Source of the DNA: Clostridiales bacterium
GTDB lineage: Bacteria; Bacillota; Clostridia; Lachnospirales; Lachnospiraceae
Assembly (NCBI GenBank): GCA_003343625.1
Contig: QAKV01000040.1
Location: 1 to 58,723, forward strand
DNA: 58,723 nucleotides
Reading direction: 5' to 3'
The notes below the pieces were generated by a model, which worked only from the letters and a program-made list of their open reading frames with translations, did no database searches and was not told where the DNA came from. Of this stretch, positions 33,417 through 41,904 are shown piece after piece (the first letter of the stretch is position 1; each line of letters begins with the position of its first letter). The position numbers and the translations under genes are program-made.

Positions 33417-33459
33417 TATTTTGAAGCGTCGCAGTGACAGAATTTTTAGGAGGCAGAAG

Positions 33460-34830
33460 ATGTTGGAGAAAATTTTCAAGCTCAAGGAAAACAAAACGGA
33501 TGTCAGGACGGAGCTTATGGCAGGTCTTACGACTTTTATGACCATGGCATACATTCTGGCGGTGAACCCGAATATCCTTTCCGCAGCCGGAATGGATAAA
33601 AACGCGGTGCTGATCGCGACGGCGCTGGCGTCCTTCCTCGGGACGGCCATGATGGCCCTGTTCGCGAACTATCCCTTTGCGCTGGCGCCCGGCATGGGGT
33701 TGAACGCGTATTTCGCCTATACTGTGGTAGGAAACATGGGGTATTCCTGGCAAATTGCCCTGATGGCAGTTTTCGTGGAAGGCCTGATTTTTATCGTGCT
33801 TTCGCTGACCAACGTCAGAGAGGCGATTTTCAATTCCATTCCCATGACGTTGAAATATGCGGTCAGCGGCGGTATCGGCCTGTTCATCGCGTTCATCGGA
33901 CTGCAGAACGCCAAGCTCGTGGTCAATAGCGATTCTACCCTTCTGACCTACCAGACCTTCAAAGGGGAGAACTTTCATTCCGTGGGCGTGGGCGCAATTC
34001 TGGCGCTGCTCGGCGTACTGATTATCGGCATCCTGCTGGTGAAGCGGGTGAAGGGAGGGATTCTGCTGGGGATCCTGATCACCTGGATCCTGGGCATCCT
34101 GTGCGAGCTGGCGGGGATTTACGTTCCGAATGCGGATGCAGGGATGTATTCCGTGATCCCCACCTCTTTCGTGAGCTTTGACTTCACTTCTCTGGGGCTG
34201 ACCTTCGGACAGGTCTTCCGGGCAGACTTCGCCGGGATAAAAGCGCTGGATTTCATCACGGTAATGTTTGCGTTTCTGTTCGTGGACATTTTCGATACAT
34301 TGGGCACGCTGATCGGTGTGGCGTCCAAGGCGGATATGCTGGATAAGGACGGAAAGCTGCCTCGTATCAAGGGCGCGCTGCTGGCGGATGCAGTGGCGAC
34401 CAGCGCGGGCGCGGTTCTGGGGACTTCCACCACCACGACTTTTGTGGAGAGCGCTTCCGGCGTGACGGAAGGCGGCCGCACTGGCCTGACGGCGGTGACC
34501 ACGGGCATTTTGTTCCTGCTGGCGCTGATCTTTTCGCCCTTATTTTTGACTATCCCTTCCTTCGCGACAGCTCCCGCGCTGATCGTGGTGGGATTTTATA
34601 TGATCAGCAACGTGATCAAGATCGATTTCGACGATCCCTCCGAAGGCCTTCCCGCGTTTCTCACCATCGCGGCGATGCCGCTGGCATACAGCATTTCCGA
34701 GGGAATCGCCATCGGCGTGATTTCCTATACTCTGCTGAACCTGCTCACGGGCAACGCCAGAAAGAAGAAGATCAGCTGGCTGATGTATGTGCTTACCGTT
34801 CTGTTTATCTTAAAGTACATATTCCTTTAA
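33460..34830 (+). CDS. NCS2-family purine/xanthine permease (AzgA-type)
   Basis: A 456-residue polytopic membrane protein of the nucleobase:cation symporter 2 family, AzgA-like branch (adenine/guanine/hypoxanthine uptake). The start MLEKIFKLKENKTDVRTELM with AGLTTFMTMAYILAVNP is characteristic. Conserved loops FALAPGMGLNAYFAYTVV and DIFDTLGTLIGVASKAD, plus about 12-14 hydrophobic segments, complete the fold. ATG 33460 is chosen because TTAGGAGG is nine bases upstream. No purine riboswitch was recognised in the short leader. Confidence 0.92.
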   Translation: MLEKIFKLKENKTDVRTELMAGLTTFMTMAYILAVNPNILSAAGMDKNAVLIATALASFLGTAMMALFANYPFALAPGMGLNAYFAYTVVGNMGYSWQIALMAVFVEGLIFIVLSLTNVREAIFNSIPMTLKYAVSGGIGLFIAFIGLQNAKLVVNSDSTLLTYQTFKGENFHSVGVGAILALLGVLIIGILLVKRVKGGILLGILITWILGILCELAGIYVPNADAGMYSVIPTSFVSFDFTSLGLTFGQVFRADFAGIKALDFITVMFAFLFVDIFDTLGTLIGVASKADMLDKDGKLPRIKGALLADAVATSAGAVLGTSTTTTFVESASGVTEGGRTGLTAVTTGILFLLALIFSPLFLTIPSFATAPALIVVGFYMISNVIKIDFDDPSEGLPAFLTIAAMPLAYSISEGIAIGVISYTLLNLLTGNARKKKISWLMYVLTVLFILKYIFL

Positions 34831-34891
34831 AAATTTGGACTGGGATCCGGATCGCCGGAAACGGACGATGGGAATATCGATCCACAGGGGG

Positions 34892-34945
34892 TGGGCGCAG
34901 TCGACCGGGTTACCGGTTCCTGCGCCCAGTCCCTTTCTTTTTGTG
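34892..34945 (+). terminator. Terminator after the purine permease
   Basis: TGGGCGCAG (34892-34900) pairs with CTGCGCCCA (34920-34928), with an inner ACCGG/CCGGT stem, followed by a CCCTTTCTTTTT tract. An upstream GGACTGGG (34837-34844) could instead pair with CCCAGTCC (34925-34932). Confidence 0.75.
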
Positions 34946-34989
34946 CGGATTTGTGGTAAAGTAAAAAAACGGTAGCAAAAGGAGGGACT

Positions 34990-35718
34990 ATGAAGATCAC
35001 TTATCTGGGACACAGCGGATTTTGTGCGGAGCTTTCCGATTGCGTGTTAGTGTTCGATTATGCGAAAGGAGAGCTGCCTGAGTGGCCTGCTTCCAAGGCG
35101 ATCCTGGTTTTCGTTTCCCATGCGCATCAGGATCACTTTAACTGGAAAATTTTAAAACTCGGGGACGGCTATTCCAGAACGCACTTTTTCCTCGGGAACG
35201 ATATCCGGCTGGGAGAGAACTGGCTTCGAAGCAAGGGGCTGCCCCCTTCCGTGAAGGAGCGGGTGACGAAACTGGCCGGTGGGAGATCGGCGGAATACGA
35301 AGACGGGGACGTACGGGCGAGGGTTCATGCGCTGACATCCACGGACAGCGGGGTAGCCTTCGTGGTGGAAGCGGAGGGAAAGAGAATCTACCATGCAGGC
35401 GATCTGAACTGGTGGCATTGGGAAGGCGAGCCGGCAGAGGAGAACGCATGGATGGCTGAGCATTATAAGAAAGAGATCGACCGGCTGACCGGACAGCATT
35501 TCGACGCGGCTTTCGTGCCCCTGGATCCCAGACTGGGCGACCAGTTCGGCTATGGGATGGATTATTTCCTGGAAAAGACGGATGCGGACGCGGTCTTTCC
35601 CATGCATCTGTGGGAGGACTACGCCGCGGTGGATCGCTATCTGAAAACGCCCGTCGGACGCGGCTATGAAGATCGGATCCGCAGGCCTGAAAGGGGAGGA
35701 CAGGTATGGAATATCTGA
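34990..35718 (+). CDS. UlaG-like metallo-beta-lactamase-fold hydrolase
   Basis: A 242-residue MBL-fold protein of the COG2220 type. The metal motif is HAHQDH (44-49). Later ligands are probably His in YHAGDLNWWHW and in FPMHLW near the end. The start MKITYLGHSGF is typical. The substrate is unknown; relatives act on phosphoesters, lactones or N-acyl lipids. It starts after GGAGGGACT and overlaps the MutS-like gene by 13 bases, giving a coupled pair. Confidence 0.87.
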   Translation: MKITYLGHSGFCAELSDCVLVFDYAKGELPEWPASKAILVFVSHAHQDHFNWKILKLGDGYSRTHFFLGNDIRLGENWLRSKGLPPSVKERVTKLAGGRSAEYEDGDVRARVHALTSTDSGVAFVVEAEGKRIYHAGDLNWWHWEGEPAEENAWMAEHYKKEIDRLTGQHFDAAFVPLDPRLGDQFGYGMDYFLEKTDADAVFPMHLWEDYAAVDRYLKTPVGRGYEDRIRRPERGGQVWNI

Positions 35719-37436
35719 TTTTGTTCGCTGCCTTACTGTTCATCGGGCTGCTCGTCTTCGCAAAGGGGCTGTGGGATGCGGGCAGACAGCGCCGGTATCT
35801 GGAGGAAGAGGTGCGAAAATCCTTCGGACTGCCCTCCCGGAGGAAGTATGAAGACGGGGAGACGGAAGGCATCCCCCGTTATTTCGAAAAGCATAGGGAT
35901 GGATTTTTCCTGGATGATATCACATGGAACGATCTGAATCTGGACATGCTCTTTTTGCGGATGAATGTCGCTCTTTCCTCCGCGGGGCAGGAGTATTTGT
36001 ACTATATGCTGCGCACCCCATGCTTCGACCGCGAGGAGCTCGCGGAGCGGGAGCGGATGATCCGGGATCTGACCCGGGAAGAGGAGGTACGCCTGCAGCT
36101 GCAGATGCTATACCTGGATGCGGGCAGAACCGGAAAGTATTCCCTCTACGATTATCTGGATTTCCTGGATCAGCTGGGGGAGAGGAGCAGCCTGCGCCAG
36201 ATCGGAACGGATCTGCTGTTTCTGCCCGCCGTCGGGCTGATCGCCTTCGCCCCTCCGCTGGGCATTGTGGCCGTGGTGACATTGATGTCCTTTAACATCG
36301 CGACTTATCTGAAACAGCGAAAGATCATCGATCCCTATCTGACCAGCTTTCGCTATGTGTTCCGATGTATCCGGCTGGCCGAGCGGCTGACGGCGGTGAA
36401 AGCGGATTTCCTGGAAAAGGAGAAAGAGAAACTGCGCGTTCTGCTGGGGCGATTTCAGGGCCTTAAAAGAAGCGCGGCTTTCGGGATGCACAGGCCGGGA
36501 AACAGCGGCAGCCCTCTGGACCTCATCCTGGACTATCTGAACATGATGTTCCACTTCGATATCATGGGATTCAACCGGATGCTCAAACAGATGCGGATTC
36601 ATGCCCGGCAGGTGGATGAACTGCTCACGATAACGGGACGGCTGGAAGCGCTGATCGCTGTGGCGAGTTTCCGGCAGAGCCTGGAGAACTGGTGTGAGCC
36701 GGAACTGGATAGCGGGGAAACGGCGCCAGCAGGAATCCTGATGGAGGGGCTGTATCATCCGATGCTGACCAACCCGGTCAAAAACGCTATAGAGGCTGAT
36801 CGCGGCGTGCTGGTAACCGGATCCAACGCCTCCGGCAAGTCCACTTTTCTGAAGGCTGTAGCCATCAATGCGATTTTGGCACAGACCGTTCATACCTGTT
36901 GTGCGGATCGCTACCGCGCCGGTTTCGTCCGGGTAATGACTTCTATGGCGCTGCGGGACGATCTGGAAAGCGGGGAGAGCTATTATATCGTGGAGATCCG
37001 GTCTTTGAAACGGATTTTGGATGCAGCTGCACAGGATGGGCCCGGGGTGCTCTGCTTCGTGGACGAAGTGCTGCGGGGAACGAATACCGTGGAGCGCATC
37101 GCGGCTTCCACACAGATTCTCAGAAGCCTTAACAGGCCGAACGTATGCTGTTTCGCGGCCACTCACGATATCGAGCTGACGGAGCTTTTAAAAGAGGAAT
37201 ACGACAACTATCATTTCGAAGAGGAGATCGAGGACGGGGATATCCGTTTCCCCTATCTGCTCCTTCACGGAAAGGCGACCACGCGGAATGCGATCCGGCT
37301 CCTGGCCATCATGGGCTATGACGAGTCCATTATCCGGGCGGCAGAGCGCATGGCGTCCCGGTTTGCAGAAAGCGGCAGATGGGAAGAAGCGCCCGGCGGC
37401 GGTTCCGATGCGAACAGGAACACTACTACTATATAA
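35706..37436 (+). CDS. Membrane-anchored MutS-like ATPase
   Basis: A 576-residue MutS-family protein without the mismatch-reading domain. An N-terminal hydrophobic helix (4-20) and a second hydrophobic pair near 170-195 suggest membrane attachment. The middle is a MutS core/clamp-like helical region. The C-terminal ABC-type ATPase has Walker A GSNASGKST (about 371-379), a signature-like segment LRDDLESGESYY and Walker B VDEVLRGTNT (about 451-460), then a final ATHDIEL. Mismatch repair is unlikely; roles of such MutS relatives are unknown. Six bases of the upstream gene's end encode its start context (GGGGAGGACAGGT). Confidence 0.85.
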   Translation: MEYLILFAALLFIGLLVFAKGLWDAGRQRRYLEEEVRKSFGLPSRRKYEDGETEGIPRYFEKHRDGFFLDDITWNDLNLDMLFLRMNVALSSAGQEYLYYMLRTPCFDREELAERERMIRDLTREEEVRLQLQMLYLDAGRTGKYSLYDYLDFLDQLGERSSLRQIGTDLLFLPAVGLIAFAPPLGIVAVVTLMSFNIATYLKQRKIIDPYLTSFRYVFRCIRLAERLTAVKADFLEKEKEKLRVLLGRFQGLKRSAAFGMHRPGNSGSPLDLILDYLNMMFHFDIMGFNRMLKQMRIHARQVDELLTITGRLEALIAVASFRQSLENWCEPELDSGETAPAGILMEGLYHPMLTNPVKNAIEADRGVLVTGSNASGKSTFLKAVAINAILAQTVHTCCADRYRAGFVRVMTSMALRDDLESGESYYIVEIRSLKRILDAAAQDGPGVLCFVDEVLRGTNTVERIAASTQILRSLNRPNVCCFAATHDIELTELLKEEYDNYHFEEEIEDGDIRFPYLLLHGKATTRNAIRLLAIMGYDESIIRAAERMASRFAESGRWEEAPGGGSDANRNTTTI

Positions 37437-37453
37437 TACGAGGGAAATAACGT

Positions 37454-37933
37454 ATGCAGGAAGTGACGCTTTATACGGATGGCGCGGCCAGAGGAAATCC
37501 GGAGGGGCCGGGAGGCTATGGCGCGATTTTACAGTTTGTGGACAGCCGGGGAAACCTGCATGAAAAGGAGCTGTCTGCCGGATATGAGAAGACGACCAAC
37601 AATCGGATGGAGCTGATGGCGGTGATCGCCGGCCTGGAGGCCCTGACCAGGCCCTGTCGGGTGAAGGTGGTTTCCGACTCTCAGTATGTGACCAACGCTT
37701 TTCTGAAGGGATGGCTCGAAAGCTGGCAGAAGAAGAACTGGAGGGGCGCTTCCGGCCCGGTGAAAAATGTGGATCTGTGGAAGAGGCTGTTGGCGGCGGG
37801 AGAGCCCCACACGCTGTCCTTCATTTGGGTGAAGGGACATGCGGGCCATCCGGAGAACGAACGGTGCGACCGCCTGGCCACATCTGCGGCGGACGGAACC
37901 GGGCTTTTGGTTGATGAAGGGCTGTCGCAATGA
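37454..37933 (+). CDS. rnhA: Ribonuclease HI
   Basis: Cleaves the RNA strand of RNA-DNA hybrids. The 159-residue protein has the four carboxylates D9 (YTDGAARGNP), E53 (NNRMELMA), D75 (VSDSQYV) and D139 (ENERCDRLA), with the supporting GHAGHPEN loop. The basic protrusion segment (WLESWQKKNWRGA) is present as in the E. coli type. Length is typical. It follows the MutS-like gene by 17 bases and is likely cotranscribed. Confidence 0.96.
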   Translation: MQEVTLYTDGAARGNPEGPGGYGAILQFVDSRGNLHEKELSAGYEKTTNNRMELMAVIAGLEALTRPCRVKVVSDSQYVTNAFLKGWLESWQKKNWRGASGPVKNVDLWKRLLAAGEPHTLSFIWVKGHAGHPENERCDRLATSAADGTGLLVDEGLSQ

Positions 37934-37991
37934 ACGGTTTTCCGGCCTGTTCATAGAATGGTTCCGAAGCAAGAGAAAGGGGAGGCATAAG

Positions 37992-38183
37992 ATGGGCAAT
38001 CTGATCGCATTTCTCAATGCATTTTTATCCTATCTGCTGTTGTCGGCAGTGTGCGCTGCGGTGATTATTGTTTTTCATACGGCTATTTGTGCCGGAGCGT
38101 CACAAATAGCTATGATGACAGGCCCCGTCGCTGACGCTCCGGAATGGAGATTGCTATGGCGAGAGAGAGCGGTCAGAAATTAA
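37992..38183 (+). CDS. Small membrane protein, tail probably replaced
   Basis: A 63-residue frame starting MGNLIAFLNAFLSYLLLSAV, after a strong AAGGGGAGG site. The first 34 residues form one amphipathic-to-hydrophobic helix typical of small membrane proteins I associate with this bacterial group. After about residue 34 the frame runs through a palindromic element (38082-38142) and overlaps the WYL gene start by 28 bases, giving an odd Arg/Trp-rich tail. I infer that the native C-terminus was lost when the palindromic sequence arrived. Function is unknown. Confidence 0.55.
   Translation: MGNLIAFLNAFLSYLLLSAVCAAVIIVFHTAICAGASQIAMMTGPVADAPEWRLLWRERAVRN
38082..38142 (+). promoter_or_regulatory. 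Two mutually exclusive perfect hairpins before the WYL gene
   Basis: Hairpin A: GCTATTTGTG (38082-38091) pairs with CACAAATAGC (38101-38110), 10 bp with a 9-base loop. Hairpin B: CCGGAGCGTCA (38092-38102) pairs with TGACGCTCCGG (38132-38142), 11 bp. The loop of A is the left arm of B, so only one can form. B ends just before the ribosome binding site of the WYL regulator. Confidence 0.65.
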
Positions 38184-39217
38184 AAATTCTATATGTGCTC
38201 AAGATCCTGACGGAAGAGACAGACGAATGGCATCCGCTGGGGGCGGCGGCCATCGTGGGGAAGCTGAAAGCCTGCGGAATCCCTGCAGAGAGAAAGTCCG
38301 TCTATGACGATATCGAGCAGCTGCGCGCTTTCGGCTATGATATCGTTTATGAAAAGGCCGGGAAGGGCGGCGGATACTATCTGGGAAGCCGCGAATTCGA
38401 GCTGCCGGAACTGAAACTCCTCGTGGATGCCGTTTCCGCTTCCCGCTTTATCACTGCCAAAAAGTCCAGGGAGCTGATCGGAAAGTTGGAGAAATTCGCG
38501 GGAAGAGAGCAGGCCAGGCAGCTGCAGCGACAGGTCTATGTGGCGGGCAGGGTCAAAACGGAGAGGGAGAACATCTATTATACCGTGGATGCCATCCACA
38601 GGGCCCTGCAGCAGGAGCAGCAGATTTCCTTCCAATATATGGAGTGGGGGCTGGACGGGAAGCTCCATCCCAGGCGCGGCGGGGCCGCTTATCAGGTCAG
38701 TCCATGGGCGCTTTTGTGGAGCGCTGAAAATTACTATATGGTCGCCTTTGACGAGGAGGCCGATAAGATCAAACACTATCGGGTGGACAAGATGCAGGAG
38801 ATACGTCTGCTTCCCCGGAAGCGGACTGGGAAGGAAGCTTTTTTAGAATGCGATCCGGCTGCCTATGCCAACCGTGTTTTCGGAATGTACGGGGGAAACG
38901 CGGAGGTTGTGACGCTGGAATTTCCGGATTCTCTGGTGGGAGTGGTGATGGATCGATTCGGAAAGAAAACTCCGCTGCGCCCTGCGGGAAACGGGAGATT
39001 TTTTGTCCGGGTGGAAGTGGCGGTCAGCGGTCAGTTTTTCGGCTGGCTGGCGGGGCTGGGCAGCCAGGTGAGGCTGACAGGCCCTGAAAATGTGGTGCGT
39101 CAATATCGGGCGCATCTTGGGAAAATACTGGAAGGATATGAGACGGAGACGGCCTCAGGGCCGGATGGAGGGACGAAGGATGAAGCTTATGCTCGCAGAT
39201 CGGATGAAGGAGTATGA
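38156..39217 (+). CDS. WYL-domain transcriptional regulator
   Basis: A 353-residue regulator. The N-terminus is a winged helix-turn-helix (KLKILYVLKILTEETDEWHP, then RKSVYDDIEQLRAFGYDI). The middle is a WYL domain (QISFQYMEWG, VSPWALLWSAENYYMVAFD, KHYRVDKMQEI), followed by the WCX C-terminal extension. WYL proteins sense ligands, often nucleic-acid-like, and control diverse genes. ATG 38156 is preferred because GGAG lies seven bases before it; ATG 38144 is an alternative. The last 13 residues overlap the aminotransferase start. The target is unknown; autoregulation by the hairpins upstream is possible. Confidence 0.88.
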   Translation: MARESGQKLKILYVLKILTEETDEWHPLGAAAIVGKLKACGIPAERKSVYDDIEQLRAFGYDIVYEKAGKGGGYYLGSREFELPELKLLVDAVSASRFITAKKSRELIGKLEKFAGREQARQLQRQVYVAGRVKTERENIYYTVDAIHRALQQEQQISFQYMEWGLDGKLHPRRGGAAYQVSPWALLWSAENYYMVAFDEEADKIKHYRVDKMQEIRLLPRKRTGKEAFLECDPAAYANRVFGMYGGNAEVVTLEFPDSLVGVVMDRFGKKTPLRPAGNGRFFVRVEVAVSGQFFGWLAGLGSQVRLTGPENVVRQYRAHLGKILEGYETETASGPDGGTKDEAYARRSDEGV

Positions 39218-40370
39218 AGAAGGCATTTTTCAGCTGTTGGATGAAAAGAAGAGAGAGCTGATCGCTCAGGGGAAAACGGTGTATAATCTCTCTGTGGGAA
39301 CGCCGGATTTTCCGCCGCAGGATTTCGTGATGGAAGCGGTCTGCGCGGCTGCGAAAAGGGCGGAGAATTATAAATATTCCCTGGGGGATCTGCCAGAGCT
39401 GATCAGCGCTGTGCAGGACAGATTCGCCCGCCGTTATGGGGTACAGCTCGAAACGGACGAAATCACCTCCGTCTATGGCTCTCAGGAAGGAATCGCTCAT
39501 ATCGGCTTTTGCCTGCTCAATCCCGGGGATGAAGTGCTGGTGCCCAATCCGGGCTATCCGATTTTCTCCGTGGGCCCCAGGCTGGCCGGAGCGAATCTGT
39601 CTTTTTATGAGCTGAAGCGGGAAAACGGCTGGCTGCCGGATCTGGATGCCCTTTCCGGGCAGGCGGAGCGGGCGAAATTCATGATCGTTTCCTATCCCAT
39701 GAATCCGATCTGCAAATGCGCGCCCCGGAGCTTTTATGAGAAGCTGATTCCGTGGGCGAAGGAGCACGATCTTCTGATCGTCCATGACAACGCTTATTCC
39801 GATATTATCTATGACGGCAGAGAGGGGATCTCGATCCTGTCCATTCCCGGCGCGAAGGAATGCTGTGTGGAATTTTATTCCCTCTCCAAATCCTTTGACT
39901 ATACAGGGGCGAGAATGGGCTTCCTGACCGGAAACGCGCAGGTAGTGCGTGCGCTCAAAAAACTCCGCTCCCAGATCGATTACGGCACGTTTCTGCCCGT
40001 GCAGTATGGGGCCATCGCTGCGCTCACAGGGCCGGACGAGCCGATCCGACTCCAGAGGGAGGAATATCAGAAGAGACGGGATGCGTTGTGCAGAGGATTT
40101 TCGGGCATAGGATGGAAAATTGAGGACAGCGAAGGTACGATGTTTGCCTGGGGCAAAATCCCGGCGGCTTACGGAGAAGATGACATCGGGTTCGTGATGG
40201 AGCTGATGGAAAAAACAGGCGTTTTGTGTACGCCGGGATCCAGCTTCGGGTCGCTGGGGAAAGGATATGTGCGGTTCGCCCTCGTGCTGCCTGTGCAGGA
40301 AATCGAACGGGCCGTGGAAGCGGTTCGTCGAAGCGGCATTTTAAAGGCCGTCGGCACATCGGAGAAATAG
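39180..40370 (+). CDS. Class I/II PLP-dependent aminotransferase
   Basis: A 396-residue aminotransferase close in pattern to the LL-diaminopimelate/aspartate aminotransferase group. Features are LSVGTPDFPP, YGSQEGIAHI, LVPNPGYPIFSVG, the cofactor aspartate/tyrosine region HDNAYSDI and the Schiff-base lysine in YSLSKSFDYTGARMG. An arginine near the C-terminus (GYVRFALV) binds the substrate carboxylate. The substrate cannot be fixed from sequence. ATG 39180 follows GGAGGGACGAAGG and lies within the end of the WYL gene, implying coupled translation. Confidence 0.88.
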   Translation: MKLMLADRMKEYEEGIFQLLDEKKRELIAQGKTVYNLSVGTPDFPPQDFVMEAVCAAAKRAENYKYSLGDLPELISAVQDRFARRYGVQLETDEITSVYGSQEGIAHIGFCLLNPGDEVLVPNPGYPIFSVGPRLAGANLSFYELKRENGWLPDLDALSGQAERAKFMIVSYPMNPICKCAPRSFYEKLIPWAKEHDLLIVHDNAYSDIIYDGREGISILSIPGAKECCVEFYSLSKSFDYTGARMGFLTGNAQVVRALKKLRSQIDYGTFLPVQYGAIAALTGPDEPIRLQREEYQKRRDALCRGFSGIGWKIEDSEGTMFAWGKIPAAYGEDDIGFVMELMEKTGVLCTPGSSFGSLGKGYVRFALVLPVQEIERAVEAVRRSGILKAVGTSEK

Positions 40371-40391
40371 AAGAAAAAGAGGAAAGAGCGT

Positions 40392-40898
40392 ATGAAAAGA
40401 ATTGCGAAATTTGAAAAAGTCAGTCCGGAGCAGTTCCGAAAGGATTTTGCGGACGCATTTCCGGAGTATGAAGGGGAGATCGATGCGATTTACAAGGCCA
40501 TCCGTCTGCCGGAAAGGGCCACGAAAGGAAGCGCGGGATACGACTATTTTTCGCCTGTTTCCTTCGCGTTAAAACCGGGAGAGACCATAAAGATCCCGAC
40601 CGGAATCCGCGCCAGGATGGAGGAAGGCTGGGTACTGTGCAACTTTCCAAGAAGCGGTCAGGGATTTAAGTTCCGCCTGCAGCTGAACAACACGGTCGGC
40701 ATTATCGACAGCGATTACTATGGCTCGGATAACGAAGGGCATATCATGGCGAAGCTGACTAACGATTCCAACGAGGGAAGGATTTTAACAGTGCAGGCCG
40801 GAGAAGGTTTTCTGCAGGGAATTTTCTTCCCTTTCGGAATTACGGAGGATGATGAGGCGGATGCGGAGAGAAACGGCGGTTTCGGGAGTACGGGATGA
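40392..40898 (+). CDS. dut: dUTP diphosphatase-like protein
   Basis: A 168-residue protein of the dUTPase/dCTP deaminase fold, which hydrolyses dUTP to dUMP and keeps uracil out of DNA. Motif 1 is RATKGSAGYD, motif 2 is PRSG, motif 3 is NNTVGIIDSDYYG and motif 5 is the glycine-rich end GGFGSTG. An N-terminal extension of about 35 residues precedes the core. Its stop overlaps the asparaginase start (ATGA). The assignment as a trimeric dUTPase is good; strict substrate preference is not proven by sequence. Confidence 0.88.
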   Translation: MKRIAKFEKVSPEQFRKDFADAFPEYEGEIDAIYKAIRLPERATKGSAGYDYFSPVSFALKPGETIKIPTGIRARMEEGWVLCNFPRSGQGFKFRLQLNNTVGIIDSDYYGSDNEGHIMAKLTNDSNEGRILTVQAGEGFLQGIFFPFGITEDDEADAERNGGFGSTG

Positions 40899-41902
40899 AA
40901 AAACGAATTCTTTTGCTGACCACAGGAGGGACGATAGCATCCGGGGATCGGGGCAGCGGGTTGGCGCCGGTGCTGTCATCCGAGGACTTCCTGCAGTATG
41001 TCCGTGAGTTCGAGACGGTCTGCGAGTTGGTTCCGGCCGAAGTGTGCAGCATCGATTCCACCAATATGGACATTTCCCACTGGCTGATGCTGGCGCGGGT
41101 GATCCGGGAAAACTATGAGGCCTATGACGGGTTTCTGATCTGCCATGGCACGGACACGATGGCCTATACGGCTGCGGCGCTTTCGTATCTGATCCAGCAT
41201 TCCCCCAAACCCATCGTGCTCACCGGCGCGCAGAAGTCCATCCTGTCGGAAATTACGGACGCCCGCAAGAACCTGCACGACAGCATCCGCTGCGCCCTGG
41301 ACGATAAGAGCAGGGATGTGATGCTGGTATTCGACGGAAAGATCATCGCGGGGACGAGGGCGAAGAAAACTGCCACGTTTAGCTACAACGCTTTTTCCAG
41401 CATCAACTTTCCCGTGATTGGAAGAATCTGGGACGATGAAGTGCTGTATTATATAGAAGGGGAATCCGAATCGGAACCGGTGACGTTTTACGACCGGATG
41501 GATCGGAAGGTCTTTCTGCTCAAGCTGACGCCCGGCATGTCTGCGGAGATTGTCCCCTATATCTTGAGCGTGTATGACTGCATCATTCTGGAGGGGTTTG
41601 GCGTGGGCGGCCTGCCGGATCGGCTGCGCGAGACTTTTCAGCGGGAAATGCAGCGCTATCAGCCTCATGAAAAATTGCTCATCATGGCCACGCAGGTCAC
41701 CTACGAAGGCAGTAGCATGGATACCTATGTGGTGGGGAGGAAGGCCAGAAAAAACCTCCCGTTTCTGGAGACCTACGACATGACGCTGGAGGCGGTGTTC
41801 GCGAAAATCATGTGGATTCTGGGACTTCACATCCGGGATCGGGATGAGATGGAGAGGCTGTTCTACAAAAAAATCAATTATGACATCTTTCGAAAGGACT
41901 GA
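40895..41902 (+). CDS. L-asparaginase, type I-like
   Basis: A 335-residue asparaginase/glutaminase-family protein, hydrolysing asparagine to aspartate and ammonia. The two catalytic threonine motifs are TTGGTIAS (9-16) and HGTDTM (84-89), with the lysine in TGAQKS. No signal peptide is present, so it is the cytosolic type. The second half carries the smaller C-terminal domain (KLTPGMSAEIVPYIL, EGFGVGGLP). It is translationally coupled to dut by a 4-base overlap. Confidence 0.93.
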   Translation: MKKRILLLTTGGTIASGDRGSGLAPVLSSEDFLQYVREFETVCELVPAEVCSIDSTNMDISHWLMLARVIRENYEAYDGFLICHGTDTMAYTAAALSYLIQHSPKPIVLTGAQKSILSEITDARKNLHDSIRCALDDKSRDVMLVFDGKIIAGTRAKKTATFSYNAFSSINFPVIGRIWDDEVLYYIEGESESEPVTFYDRMDRKVFLLKLTPGMSAEIVPYILSVYDCIILEGFGVGGLPDRLRETFQREMQRYQPHEKLLIMATQVTYEGSSMDTYVVGRKARKNLPFLETYDMTLEAVFAKIMWILGLHIRDRDEMERLFYKKINYDIFRKD

Positions 41903-41904
41903 GT

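Noticed and set aside
33402..33459. Purine riboswitch before the NCS2 permease
   Set aside because: The leader is under 60 bases and lacks the conserved junction sequences of the purine aptamer.
34930..34960. TTTTTGTGCGGAT after the purine permease terminator as a fourth copy of the dispersed repeat
   Set aside because: Only about 12 bases match, part of that is the T-run, and nothing beyond aligns. It fits the terminator-linked pattern but is too short to claim.
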